Shown here one piece after another: positions 23,206-34,586 of a stretch of 64,000 nt of DNA. This DNA is from Paralvinella palmiformis. Its lineage: Eukaryota; Annelida; Polychaeta; Terebellida; Alvinellidae. Made by a program: the position numbers and the translations under genes. Numbering within the stretch: the stretch's first letter is position 1; the number at the start of each line of letters is the position of its first letter. Where the stretch lies: assembly GCA_025642065.1 (NCBI GenBank), contig JAODUP010000415.1, forward strand, positions 186,001-250,000, written 5' to 3'. The notes below the pieces were generated by a model that saw nothing but the letters and a program-made list of their open reading frames with translations, did not search any database and was not told where the DNA came from.

Positions 23206-23395
23206 TAATGATAATTTATATTTTACGGCCACTTTTCTGCACACGGTAGGCTAAATGGACCGAACGACCCCCAAAGCTAATGAACTACTGTCAAAGATGA
23301 AACACCCTTCAGATATGACCACGGTGAGATTCGAACTCAGGTGGTAGTGATCGGTGGTCCAACGCGTTACAACCGTTAGTCCCAGGAGGCGACCT
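23206..23395 (-). repeat. SINE family A, diverged
   Basis: Recognisable body and B box (GAGATTCGAACTCAGG read forward) with a damaged head. TAG/AGT trinucleotide tracts flank both sides. Confidence 0.65.
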
Positions 23396-23831
23396 ATTAG
23401 TAGAAACAGTAGTCATAGTAACAGTAGTAGTAGTAGCAGAAGTAATATTAGTAATAGTAGTAGTAGCAGCAGCAGTAGTAGTAATATAGAATACACTATG
23501 TATTGATGTTTCATAATTTATTAGTATTAATTACGTTTCAAAACAATTCACCGGCTAGCTATATATAGGAAGTGCGGGGAGATCAAACACAATGCATTCA
23601 TCTGAATCATATTAAAGTATGTCATTTTATGAAGTTTATTCGATCAGCTAAAAGGTATGCAAAACCTACTACTGACATACGGTTATTATCATTATTGTTA
23701 TGTACAGAGCCAATTCACTCCCTTGTTATTAGACACAGAACAAAGGACACATAACAGGTATAGCCACACAAGCATTCACACTTATGACTGCGCAAATTCC
23801 CACATACACCAAAAAAATGCATACGGGCATA

Positions 23832-23874
23832 AAAAGCGCGCACGCACGCACGCACGCACGCACCCACACGAATG

Positions 23875-23914
<40 letters not shown>
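23832..23914. repeat. (CGCA)n(TA)n(GA)n compound microsatellite
   Basis: Three adjacent simple runs about 85 bases downstream of the sulfatase stop codon, on the 3' side of the gene. Confidence 0.85.
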
Positions 23915-23916
<2 letters not shown>

Positions 23917-23999
23917 GAGAGTTGCTATTCAATTGGTGAAAATATTTTAAAGAATTACGATTTTCACGTTTCTGTCATTAATATTACAGAATGACACAA

Positions 24000-25099
24000 C
24001 TAATCTACATCTATGTACGAAAAGAATTTTTGAAGTTTACTGGAATCCCCTTTTATCAAGATGTCTTGGTGAATCGTATCGAATACACGTCTATTGTAAA
24101 AATTATTTAGTAGGTCTATAAAAGTCGTCTCTTTCAGATAAACTTTGAAGTTCCATTCTTCGACTTCAGATGGCAATTGAATAATAACCGATCTGTAGAG
24201 GCGCAGGCAAATAGTACTCGAGGTGTCCGTAAAGTTGAAACAGCCCCTAATATCTTCGCCAATGGGGACCGTCTCGGCATTAACTCGATACCGTATCCGT
24301 GCCAGGATGGCCGGAGCTGGCATATTGGCGTACAGTTGCTTGGCTTGCAACTTGGGCAGCAGACCAGAATCATCCAAGATGGTGGACATCAGAAAATGGC
24401 GACCATTTCCGCTGGTCATCCGTCCGGTAATTTTCTTCAGGGCGGCCCTCCGCATCGACACGGCCCTGCCGTTCGAAGCATCGGCTACGAATACGTGCGA
24501 TGCGAGTTCCAAGGCCCATTGGTACTCGTGGCTTTTCAGCGCCGATTCCGCCGTTGACAATAGCCGATCTTCGCCTACCAGTTCCACCATCTTCCGTGCC
24601 CGTTCTGCGGGCGTCAGGGGGTTGAGATCTACGGCGTAGCCCGAAAACCAGCCCATGTACATATCGTAGATGCCCTTCGCCGACCACGGGACTGTGCCGT
24701 AGACCTGCCACAGGTAGGGGTTGTCTTTGAAGTCGTCGTGCAACCGAACCGTTTTGGCAATTTCGTCGGGATGCGTGCCCTTGTTGATGTGCCTGACCGT
24801 CTGATCGTGAACGTACTGGATAGCGCATCGGTAGTCGGTCAGAATGGCCCGAACCTCCTCCTCTCCCTCGATTGGTTTATAATGGCCGCTGATCAGCCAG
24901 CGTGGCCGTAGTTCGATCATCTTGTCCAATGAGCGTATCCAGTCGGTGACGTCACGCGGTGCTGTCCCCCGAATGGCGTACAGGTTGGGAAAGGATTTGC
25001 AGAAGTTGTCGGCCGCTATCAGTATGCCCGATTCCGGAAGCCAGACGCCAATGTGATCCGAGGTCTCACCGGGTATGTGCAAGATCCGGAAGTGTATAT
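24000..25099 (-). CDS. Sulfatase exon 5: second metal half, dimerisation and C-terminal domains, stop
   Basis: Acceptor CCCTTACAG lies before 25099; the exon runs 366 codons to a stop at 24002-24000. It holds GETSDH, AADN, NLYAIRGT, a helical dimerisation part (MYMGWFSG, AERARKMVEL) and the lipid-transfer-like tail (RVNAETVPIGEDIRGCFNF). High local GC against the AT-rich flanks also marks it as coding. Forward-strand frames here are shadows. A possible poly(A) signal (AATAAA on this strand) lies at 23640-23635. Confidence 0.9.
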
Positions 25100-25611
25100 C
25101 TGTAAGGGGCAGGTTGCACGAGTTATAAATACTGAAGCGGGTTGGTACTGTTTTGTTCTGTAGTGAAACTTGGTTTATATAAATGGCGAATAAATGCCAC
25201 ACTGTATTAAGAGAGCCAGTAAAAATTACATAAATAGATAATCCTGAATCTACTGAAGCGTGACCGAAGAGTAGTATGAACTCGGCTTGCGGTGCGATAA
25301 TGTTAATGAGCATTTGATATTAGATCCGGAGAATGCTCCATGGACTATACCTGCTACTGTCGCATTAAAGTCTCCCTTCACCAGTTTAGTTGGTGGTAGT
25401 TTACCGCTTTTGCCGCGAAACGCATCCTTCAGGCTGCCACTGCCATGAAGAATCTGCATAACGAATCAATGATGTTATATCTATCACAAGAAGTGACTAA
25501 AGCTGGGATAGCCATTCCAATTATGTTTAAGACTGACAAACTTAAACATATGTACATGCCATATGTGAAGATAAAAGCCAATCACAGAACGGTAGACACA
25601 CAAAGGAATAA

Positions 25612-25659
<48 letters not shown>

Positions 25660-28600
25660 ACGCTTTTATTTTCAACCCTATCTTTAGACACTAACCTTAA
25701 GCCTATATTTATCATCGAGGAATACACCAAATTGATAACCTGCCCTCTTCATGTACATCTCCGTTACGGTCTGCGCCAGGATCTCTTCCTTGGTTACACG
25801 TTGATGAGCCCAGATCTCCGGAGCTGGTGCCCCCGGTGTAATAAAAGCCTATCCCCAATATCGATGGGGGATAAGAAACCGTAAAACATAATAAAGTTGT
25901 TATATAACATAATTATATAATTATATTTATCTTTCAAAATGAAAAATGAAAAACCTAATTTGCGCCTTTTAACGTAAATACTAAATGTTGCTGCTTTGTG
26001 TACACGGTAAACTAAATGGTACCGGGCGACTTCTAAAGTCAGTGAGAAAAATTGAACATGAAATATCTTTCGGACATGGGCATGGTGGGATTTGAACTCG
26101 GGTCGTAGAAGTTGGTGATCAATCGCGCTACCAGTTAGGCAATAAAGGCACCCCTTTGTTTCAGGAAGAACCAGTCTCGTGGAAAATATGAATCGTTATC
26201 CCACTTATATTATATTAGGTCACCTTTAATTGTCTTGTCTTGTGATTTGTTCGTGTTAGGTTGTCAACTGTCTTGTTGTAAACATAATCACGTGATTATG
26301 CTCCAGGAAATTTGATTATGTATCCAGACGGCTGTAGTACAGGGGTAGCGGCATCGCTGATGTGAAAACAAATTGAGCAGCGTCCAGAATTTTGGGTATT
26401 GCCGTGAGATGGCCTCTATGGCCTAGTGGGTAAATGCGTGGCACTTTCTTATTCATGTTCACGCCGTGCAGGAGGTCGGAGGTTAGAATCCAGGCCGTGG
26501 CTCCATAGTAGCAGGAGGTTTTCATTCAACCAGGCAACTGGCAAAGTTTTCTCCCTCGAATATGCCGTCTATTCTAAATTCATAATTTATTCAGAATTAG
26601 TCCCCGTGGTGAAGCAGTAGGCCTAAATTACAGACCATATGCGTCTCCCCGATTTGAGGCATTTAAGCCACTTACAATTTCCGCTATTTCAGCCATTATT
26701 ATTATCATTATTATCTATAGATCAAATGGATCAATCATCGCGTTTGTTCACGGGTCAGAGCACATCAATCTCCGCCAGTTTATACTATCCTGTCACTTAC
26801 ATAAGATAAACGCTGTCAGCACAAATTAAGCCATTAACACGTTTGTGTTTATTTTTAGTGTTGACTCACTGACACCGAGAGAGAAGTCAGTCCCCTGATG
26901 GCTGAAGATAATGAACCACCGCGTGTTGTCTATTGTAAATAATGCCAGTTGGCCTAGAAGAATATTTCGTTGAAGTATTAGATAACATGTAAATCTAACT
27001 AATCTAAACATTGCTACACATTAGCAGTTATCAGATGCCGATTCGGCTGCTGTTGATGATAAGGAGGAAGACAACAATAATGGCCATGATTATGTTGTTG
27101 TTGTTGCACTCGTGTCCAGATCTGGAGGATGACAAAGGCGGGAGTTGCCTTGTCTAGTACTCTAAGAGAACTCGGGTCTGTCTCAACTAAAACGTTCTAG
27201 TACATTCGAGATGGATTTATAACCTTTCCCATTAACTACACCCACACTCTCAACTTCTTCATTTTATATAACATTTGTTAATTTAAGAAAAATTCGGCTT
27301 TGTTGTTCGGGGAGAATACCCAGGCTGTCGCTTATTCGGCACAGCCTCTATGTTGGAGTGGTTGAGAAACCTCCTCCCCCACCACTCACAGGGGAGCAGT
27401 ATGGAAAGATGGAGCCGAAATACTCTGAGGGTGGTCACTGCCAGAGTGTTTTACGTCCTCAGGGGTCTTTAACGTCCCCCTTTATTTTAAATAATTCAGT
27501 GGAGACGGCAGCGCCATTTAACGTGCTCAGCCACCCACGATGTTGTGAGCCGAGAAATTAATCTCTGGAAACGTTTCGACCCCTTACGGGGTTCGAACCT
27601 GTGACCGTTGGCACTGAGTACCGGGTGCTTAACCGCTACGCCACCGGAGCTCACTAAGCACGAAAAATAAAACACCGACGCCTTTTAGCCGATTCCCGTG
27701 TACCTGGACGGACTCACCTTGGCGCCGTAGACGTGATCCGGATGATGGTGCGTGTATATGATCAGTTTGGTCGGTTTGTCAGTTAGCCGATGGAACTCGT
27801 TCAGGATCCTGGTCGCCGTCTCCATGTTATCCGATGTGTCGACAACGATGACGCCATCACTCCCGACGATCAGCGTCACCGTCGCAAATGAATAGCCGAC
27901 GGCGACAAAAACATTGTCCGAAACCTCGTCACGAGAAAAGGTAAATGAGAAACTTTGTTATAGCGTCGACGTCGACAACATGTTGTTGCCTAATGTCGAG
28001 TGCAAGGATTCTAGTTTCGTTAGGGACACATTCAAAGGTATACTAAGGTAATACTAGGTAATACTAATATATATTTAATAAAGCGAGCATTCAAAGGCGC
28101 TGTACAGCGATACCTCAATGATATATGCGATACCCAATGAGAAATTCGAACATAGAGTGAAAGCCCAATGAGATATGTGCAAAACACAATAAGAAATTCG
28201 AACTTACAGTGAAACTTATAGTGGGTCTGTAAGCAAAACTCACTGAGAAATTTGAACGATTAATATAAATTATTGGTGACAGTACTCTAACCCTAAACAC
28301 TGCTACACTAAAGCTCACCCACCGTATGACTTTCGACGAGACACGCGTACCTACAATAGTATCTGATTGGATGAGCTACGGTTTTAGGGATTACTGTATA
28401 ATGGGGATGGGTTCACGCAGGTGTTCAGGCGCTAAACCAACGATAGATTTATAAGTTTTTTGGTAAAACCTCGAAATAGATACGTCAAAGTTATCATAGC
28501 GCTCGTACATTATCTGACAACGCCCTGAACGGCAGAAGTACAGGACACGGAGACGAATCCTAGTGTTACTTGCGTCTGTCGGATATTTCATCCATCGATA

Positions 28601-28879
28601 AGGAAAGAAGTCCTTCGGCAATATCTCCCAGATGAGACTAATACTTAGGAAGATCATCATCTAAGCCAATTCAAAGATTATTATCTCCGCTTTCCACTTT
28701 GATCACGTTAATGGGATGATTGTATGGTGCCACTCAATGGCATGTTATAACGGGATGTTTGGTACCCAATAGGGGAACTTTCCATGGCGTCCATTGTGCG
28801 ACTGGTGAATGACGAAGCTATTCTCGCCACTCGTCGTAAAGAATACTGAGCGGACCCAGTGTTGTCAGAGTCGTCCTTG

Positions 28880-28929
<50 letters not shown>

Positions 28930-30064
28930 CGTTTTAGTCAAGTCACTGTGTTCAGTGCTGGGTGGGTCGTATTGGTTGGTCATATCCTAAGGACGGGCCA
29001 GAATATAGCTTTTGTTTACAAGAGTAATCTTATAATCAACCATGATCTGTAATTAACTGTAACCTTTAATTGTTAGTAGTTACATTCTTAATTAATGATA
29101 TACCAAAACCTAAAACACTGATTAGTAATAATAATATGTGGCATGTATACAGCGTCCTATTTAGTTAGATAGCTGCCCCAAAACGCAAAGCGTTACTCAA
29201 ACACATATCTATTACGTCTTATCGGGTTTTCTTTTTTATGGGTGAATGAACCAGTCCCCATATGACAGCATTGCAGCTCCCGAAGGATCGAACCCACGAC
29301 CCTTCGGCTACAAGTCCTACGCTCTAACTAACTGCGCCATCACTTAATCTATTATACTTGGTGCGTTGTTATGTTAAGAGCTTTCTTCTTTCCAATTCAT
29401 ATATTAATTCATACACAAATTGCTGGTTACATGGTAACAGCGACGTGTTCACTAAATTGTGTGCGCGCGCGTGTGTATGTGCCTGCGTGCTTCTCTATAT
29501 GTGTGCGTGTGCGTGCGTGCGTGCGTGCGTGCACGCGCGGGCGCGTGCATCAAAAGGGCGAACATACGTAAATAGGAAACATGGAATTGTGGAAAACCCC
29601 TTTGTATCCTCCAGTTTACAGTGTACTCTTCTGTTTCCATTTGGAATTAGAAGTGATGATTGATGTTTTATGGCCACTTTGGTGCATTTGGTAGGCTAAA
29701 TGGGCCGAGCGATGAAACGCCCTTCAGATATGCCAACGCCGAGATTCGAACTCAGGTAGTAGTGATCTGTGGTGAAAGGCGGTACCAATTACACCAAAGA
29801 GGCGCCTTTACTTGGAATTCGAAGAACAATGGTGTTATTTGTACGCCAGACCGCCCATTCTTAGAAGGCAAATAACATTCACTGAACGTGGTATAGCCTA
29901 CTCACTTTTATCACTTCCGGTGGCCCGTAGTCTCGTAGGCTCGCCTGAAGGACTTCCGGAATATCGATGTCTTCCAAGCTGACCGAATCCTGATGCGGTG
30001 TTTTCCACAAGTAACGCAGCGTAACGGCTATCGCCAATCCCAGCAGCATCATTTTTTTACCCAT
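24000..30064 (-). CDS. Metallo-beta-lactamase-fold alkyl/aryl-sulfatase (gene level, complete)
   Basis: Five exons (30064-29906, 27924-27718, 25848-25696, 25453-25351, 25099-24000) join in phases 0, 0, 0, 1 to give a 573-residue protein. The family hydrolyses primary alkyl or aryl sulfate esters with two zinc ions. Visible features are an N-terminal hydrophobic segment (about residues 5-17); the metal site HHHPDH at 112-117 (HxHxDH); GETSDH with E219; D238 in AADNF; NLYAIRGT at 246-253; and SGHYKP with H280. The 19-residue spacing between E219 and D238 matches, from memory, the two acidic ligands of Pseudomonas SdsA1, with Asp replacing the second Glu. Residues from about 290 fit the dimerisation region and those from about 450 the SCP2-like C-terminal domain. 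Length fits the family. A Golgi, ER or secreted location is inferred from the N-terminus. Best characterised members are bacterial and yeast. Confidence 0.88.
25351..25453 (-). CDS. Sulfatase exon 4 (short)
   Basis: Acceptor TTATGCAG lies before 25453 and donor GTATAG begins at 25350. The exon has 103 bases, phase 0 to 1, coding ILHGSGSLKDAFRGK then PPTKLVKGDFNATVA. The split codon with exon 5 gives Asp-208. The open frame reads on into the intron, but the splice restores TVADIHFRILHIPGET, the expected run into the GET motif. Confidence 0.75.
25616..25655. repeat. (AT)n microsatellite in sulfatase intron 3
   Basis: Perfect TA run filling one-sixth of a 242-base intron. Confidence 0.95.
25696..25848 (-). 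CDS. Sulfatase exon 3
   Basis: It has 51 codons, phase 0 to 0, with acceptor GGGGATAG before 25848 and donor GTTAGT from 25695. It codes AFITPGAPAPEIWAHQRV, joining GAK of exon 2 to give the family's GAKAF...IWAH stretch, then an alpha-helical part rich in Glu and Lys. No ATG-initiated frame reveals it; it was found from splice signals. Confidence 0.8.
25975..26158 (-). repeat. SINE family A, diverged
   Basis: Aligns with family A across the whole length with many substitutions. In intron 2 of the sulfatase gene. Confidence 0.55.
26410..26612 (+). repeat. tRNA-derived SINE, family D
   Basis: Head GGCCTCTATGGCCTAGTGGG, a long variable loop, GGAGGTTAGAATCCAGGCC, and a tail with CAGGCAACTGGCAAAGTTTT. 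Close relative at 34228-34440. In sulfatase intron 2. Confidence 0.6.
27335..27655 (-). repeat. tRNA-derived SINE, family F
   Basis: On the minus strand a head with GGTGGCGTAGCGGTTAAGCA and AGGTTCGAACCCCGTAAGGG, followed by a body of about 250 bases. It ends about 60 bases downstream of sulfatase exon 2, in intron 2. An open frame across it is not a gene. Confidence 0.6.
27718..27924 (-). CDS. Sulfatase exon 2: metal-binding core
   Basis: The acceptor is CGTGACGAG before 27924 and the donor is GTGAGT from 27717; 69 codons, phase 0 to 0. It starts VSDNVFVAVGYSFATVT, continues VGSDGVIVVDTSD and ends TKLIIYTHHHPDHVYGAK. The last part is the HxHxDH motif of the metallo-beta-lactamase fold in the form typical of alkylsulfatases. 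Confidence 0.9.
28350..28545. repeat. Dispersed repeat G, copy 2
   Basis: AGTATCTGATTGGATGAGCT through GATTTATAAGTTTTTTGGTAA parallels 11905-12112. An 89-residue open frame over it is treated as repeat-derived. In sulfatase intron 1. Confidence 0.5.
28881..28925. repeat. (CA)n microsatellite
   Basis: CA run in sulfatase intron 1. Confidence 0.9.
29135..29345 (-). repeat. SINE family B, internally deleted
   Basis: Head and flank match the other family B copies, but about 100 bases of the middle (the CAGACTTGTTTCC...GCATGCTGC part) are missing. In intron 1 of the sulfatase gene. Confidence 0.6.
29459..29546. repeat. GTGC/GCGC-rich tract
   Basis: Alternating purine-pyrimidine sequence with GTGCGTGC units in sulfatase intron 1. 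Confidence 0.8.
29652..29805 (-). repeat. SINE family A, internally deleted
   Basis: Tail, then a jump from GCCGAGCGA to GATGAAACGCCC (about 30 bases lost), then a head ending AAAGAGGCGCC. Intron 1 of the sulfatase gene, about 100 bases from exon 1. Confidence 0.65.
29906..30064 (-). CDS. Sulfatase exon 1: start and hydrophobic N-terminus
   Basis: The ATG at 30064 gives MGKKMMLLGLAIAVTL, a basic then hydrophobic segment that suits a signal anchor. An in-frame GTG/ATG-like extension exists up to 30166 but lacks the family's features. The donor GTGAGT begins at 29905, phase 0, after 53 codons ending PPEVIK. Confidence 0.8.
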
Positions 30065-32194
30065 CTCTACGCCTAAACAATAAAAGCGCAGAAATAATTT
30101 TTCTGCGTAGTAGATGTTTGTGGAAGCTCTTTCTGCTGTCGGTGCGGTCAGTCCAAATTCTATCAAATGAACACGATTTCAAACGTTTGTCGTACAGCGA
30201 AAATAATCGTCCCAATTTCATTGGAATGACCGTGCAAATTCGTGACATTATTGTTTGCATATTCGTTAGTATAAGATTGGCATAAATGAATATGCAGATG
30301 CTTACATTTATAGTATAAACTAATGGCATTGCTATAACGTGTCTTACCAATAGCAAGCAGCTCGATCTGACAGTAACAGACTTATCTTATTCACTTTGGC
30401 TTGGCGTCATTTATCGTATACGATATGGACACTTAGAAGCCGGGCAGGTCAAAATAGCACTAATATGGGTATTTATGGTCGCTGTAATCTAATCGGTATC
30501 GATTACATTACTAAAGTCGAATAGATGGAAGCTCGTTTTAGTCGTCAAGACAGCGGCTATTTGTGGCCCACTTGTCCCAAGTTATCTACCTGCGTTAATT
30601 ATCCAGTTCAAACGATCGCATCAAAAACGTTCGTTATCTCTGTACTTTGTGCTATTCGCGTCGTTCAGACGCTGATATTTTAGGAGTTCTGTACATCTCG
30701 GTAAAGGGAGCACCAAAATACCGCACTCGCTCCGAATGATGGTTGTACCCATAACACGACCATGCTCTTATTACGATAACGGCTTATTTAATACTAAAGT
30801 CGGACCCGTTCTGCGAGAACATTTACCCATCACTTTAAGCTTTAGTCCCCGTGCTGCTCTGATGGGATAACGTCCGTGATTAGGGCTGAGCGGTTGGTAC
30901 TCATTTGCATGCGTCCCTTGAGCTGAGCTACACAATCCGAGGCGTTATCACCTTCCAAGAGACTGTACTATTGTAGAGTGCGGGGCGACTCGGTATAGGC
31001 GCATAATCCAAAATAGTCGATCACCATACAAACATGTTTATTCCTCCATATATCAGAATTAATCCTATTTAATCATCATCCAACGATATACCAATTTGCG
31101 CGTGAAGTAGCAGTAGCTATTTAGCGGATTCTAACCGGGAACTTCTCAGTTTTTGGTTTATCACTTTAATACTGTGCCATTACGACCGATTATTGTTGTC
31201 AATGACCGACCACTCAGATCTGCCATAAGAGATCCGTTTCCGGCCCAGAGGTTCCGGCTATAAGGTGTTTACTTTATTCACGGCGCATCACTTTTCCAAT
31301 GTACTAAAACACATATGCTATAATGTTATGGATTGTATTGTACTCCATCAGAAAATTGTATTGTACTCCGTCTCAAAGACATCAATTTTGCTGGCCTTGG
31401 AGAATGAACTATTTTTATATGCGAGCTCAAATCACCGGATGGCAGCACAAGATGATGATGATGATGACTGGTTGGAAGACTTGTGGTTGAGGTATATTGT
31501 TTACGCATTTTGTTTTGTTTTAAGTTTCGGGCATGGTACTTGTTCAGTGATTCGGCTCCTTCGCGAATATTATCCGAAAGAAAACGCAGGAAGCACCTTT
31601 CCACCGAAATTCTAGTGGATGATCGCGAAGTACTAATGGGTCACAATAGGCGCCAAAAGTGGCGATTATAATGTGTTTCTGGAATAATTGAATGACTTAC
31701 TAAGATATAATTTTTACTTCGTTACTTTCTGTTCCGTCAGACTTCGTTATGACGAAGGCCTCTTGTATGTTTATTGTTTTACGAGTAGCTAACTTACAAT
31801 TCGGATAACAACACCCGATTATTCGATATTACCTACCTATTATTAACATCAGAACAATATAAACTCATGTTTTATGGAGCTTTTTAAACCACAACAATTA
31901 CACACAATTGTAATCGTTGTCTGTGACAGGGCGGAACGAATAACAACGCGGCAGAATGTTGACCATTCATGGCCATGTGTCTAACAAATATGATTACAAC
32001 TTTTTCAACGTGGTCCCTTTGTGTAGAATGACATAATTAATCGCTTCCCGTATCCATGTCAATACCGTGAATTCTTACTGCATATTTACTCGGACAGCAT
32101 GGATCCACATTTTTATTTTGTTGGTTTTTGTTATATATAAAGGCCCTGTTAAGACCACTCTAATATCGAGATCTCGTCATCGAAAATATGGCTC

Positions 32195-32300
32195 AATGCT
32201 CTGAGTGGGGGTTGCTTAACAACGCCAGAAATGATATCGGGTTCGATGCCGACTCAATTCAGTACTCTAATACCCCGCTTCATGCCACTTTTCTAGAGTA
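32195..32300 (+). repeat. SINE-like fragment
   Basis: GGGTTCGATGCCGACTC is box-B-like, preceded by GCTCTGAGTGGGGGTTGC in the A-box position. Confidence 0.3.
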
Positions 32301-32944
32301 AATTTCAGTTCAGCGAACGTCATTACGTCCGACGGTACGTCACTCAGCTACGTCACCTACGTCATAATAAAATGACTTGAAATAAATAAATTAACAATAT
32401 GGAATAAAAGAGCCTTAAAACTATTTAAAATACAATAAAACACATTAAAAATATGAAAAGCGTATATACAATGAAATATTTCCACCGAAATACACTATTA
32501 TGGCATTTTACGGCATTACGTCCGGTATACGCCAAAATCCGGATGACGTCACGGCTTTTGGAACTAACTAATGACGTAGGACGGGGTATGACTGTCGTTG
32601 GATTAGTGATATTACATATGTGTACGGATGACATTCGCTGTACATTTTCATCCGTTTTTTTGACCAACTCGTTCGTCAATCTTGATGATAATGTTCTCTT
32701 ATGGAAGCTGGACTAACAGATCGTGTATGATCTAATTTAACAAATCCTTCACATTCTGATCTGAGCCACTTTTCAACAACAACAAAAATGCACATCGAGG
32801 ACCCAAACTACAGATTCACCGTGGATCGTCATCACACAAGTTCGGGATTGTCCAGTTCAGGTTCTCCAGTCATAATTCAGCTCAGCTCGTTTTCATTCAT
32901 CTGTTTCTATTTCGCTCATTTCTTTTAATCTGGTCACGCTTGTG

Positions 32945-33035
32945 GCACATAGCCATGATGCGACATCACATAAATGCAGGTATTACTCGGATTCGAACCC
33001 TGACCTGAAAGTTTGCAGTACACTGGTCTACCCAA
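32945..33035 (-). repeat. SINE-like fragment
   Basis: Forward ATTCGAACCCTGACCTGAAA is the reverse complement of a B box (CAGGGTTCGAAT). Similar TCGAACCCTGAC blocks lie at 62400 and, in forward sense, at 51800. Confidence 0.35.
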
Positions 33036-33118
33036 GGTTTATCCGTTATTTATTTATAGCGATGTCGGAGTACTTTTTATTTTCTTTGGAGCTTCCAGCG
33101 TTCAGAATCATCAGAATC

Positions 33119-33197
33119 CTTTTATTATTATTATTATTATTATTATATTAAAAGTTCTCGATTATTTGGTAACTATCTCAGTCACTCTTTGATTCTA

Positions 33198-33239
<42 letters not shown>

Positions 33240-33270
33240 GTAATTATTATTATTATTATTATTATTATTG
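33119..33270. repeat. (ATT)n trinucleotide tracts
   Basis: Two ATT runs separated by about 45 bases of unique sequence. Confidence 0.9.
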
Positions 33271-33897
33271 TTATTACTATGAGTGCCAATCTCAGTAAAC
33301 GGCAAACCTACCTAATATACAATAATTTATAAATACAACCAGCAAAACACGGAAAAGTTGGTCTGAGATCTAAATAAACAAACAAACATTCGCTATTTTC
33401 TCCTGGAGATGGGTAAATAGAGTCATAACGTTTCTAGCTCACTACTAATTCGGAGATAAACACCATTGCGAGATGTTTCATCACCCTGTTGTGGGTAGCT
33501 AACCATGTTATATAGGCCCTTCGGGTGTGGGACGATGTATCGCAGTTCATTCAAATCACCAGATCCGAATCGAAGCCAATTCCGGAAATCGATTTGGAAA
33601 CGATACCAAGTATTACTTTGGGTAAATATTACGGTAAATATCGCAACTTCCTGGCGACTTTACTATCACCGTACAAGCTTGGAATACCAAGTCGATCTAA
33701 CACCTCACTGGCCTTCTGTGTGTTTCATTTTACTGTGCAAGGTCTCGGCTCATACCTATAAACTACTGCGTGAAACAGCATCACTGTATTTAAGTACTCT
33801 GATCCAATAGTATATACGATGATCTGAGCCTTGTTTCCAGACCATCAGTCAGCAGCATTGATCATAAGGAAATCAACATTCCTACCACAGGGTTCAT

Positions 33898-34156
33898 ACA
33901 CATTTTGATATCTCAGATTCCAGAACTTTCCAGGACCTTTCAATGTCAAATTCAAGGACCTTTTCAATGAATTCACAAACTTTTAACGCGCAAAGATACA
34001 CCCATATTTCGGAAGAAGTGTAACGACTGAATTCCTGTACGCTTATGATTAGAAATATAGATCTATATGTCTAAATTCCAGGACTTTCAAGGACCTCTAC
34101 TCCAATTTTTCAAAAGTAAGAACTTTTCAGGTTTTCAAGGACCTGTGCGAACCCTG
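33898..34156. mobile_element. hAT-like MITE (259 bases)
   Basis: Begins CAGGGTTCATACAC and ends GTGCGAACCCTG, imperfect terminal inverted repeats. Subterminal blocks TTCCAGGACCTTT and CAAGGACCTGT mirror each other. TACCA flanks both ends, but a full 8-bp duplication is not seen. Non-coding. Confidence 0.6.
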
Positions 34157-34227
34157 TACCAGACATCATAACCCCACTTCTCCAGAAAGACCCTTACACA
34201 CACCAACAACAACAATGAGGAAAGATC

Positions 34228-34440
34228 AGACCCCCCTCTATGGACTAGCGGGTAAGAGCGTGGGATATCCGTACCCATGTTTCATGCTGTGCGGGAGGCC
34301 GGAGGTTCGAATCCCGGCCGTGAAATTACAGTAGGAGTTTTTTCAGGCAACTGGCAAGGTTTTTCTCCCCCGAATATAACGTTTATGGTAAACTGAGGTG
34401 CCAGCACGTTAAACAACTGTCATCATCAGAATAACAGAAA
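34228..34440 (+). repeat. tRNA-derived SINE, family D
   Basis: Same organisation as 26410-26612: CCTCTATGGACTAGCGGGTA, GGAGGTTCGAATCCCGGCC, CAGGCAACTGGCAAGGTTTT, ending in a CATCATCAG tail. Confidence 0.65.
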
Positions 34441-34461
34441 TCAACACCAGGTGGCTGTGCC

Positions 34462-34586
34462 CAATAGGCGACAACCAGGGGTCTCTACCCCAAACTTCAA
34501 CAATACAATACAATCAGTAATAGGCTCAATAGGTGATAGCCAGGGGTCTCTACCTCAAACTTCAACAATACAATACGATCTGAGTC
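34462..34586. repeat. Tandem duplication of about 63 bases
   Basis: CAATAGGYGAYARCCAGGGG then TCTCTACCYCAAACTTCAAC occurs twice in a row. Confidence 0.85.

Larger units (their letters stand above)
15923..23999. other. Intergenic region between sulfatase and PAN/EGF genes
   Basis: Contains the listed SINEs, repeat C copies and simple repeats, plus a (TC)n(TG)n tract at 16141-16171 and a CG/CA-alternating tract at 21693-21737. The 5' flank of the PAN/EGF gene and 3' flank of the sulfatase gene both fall here. No exon recognised. Confidence 0.6.

Noticed and set aside
24134..24828. Forward and alternative-frame open frames over the sulfatase terminal exon
   Set aside because: GC-rich shadows of the real frame; none shows family motifs.
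28391..28660. 89-codon minus-strand frame in sulfatase intron 1
   Set aside because: Overlaps a dispersed repeat also present at 11905-12112; no splice context.
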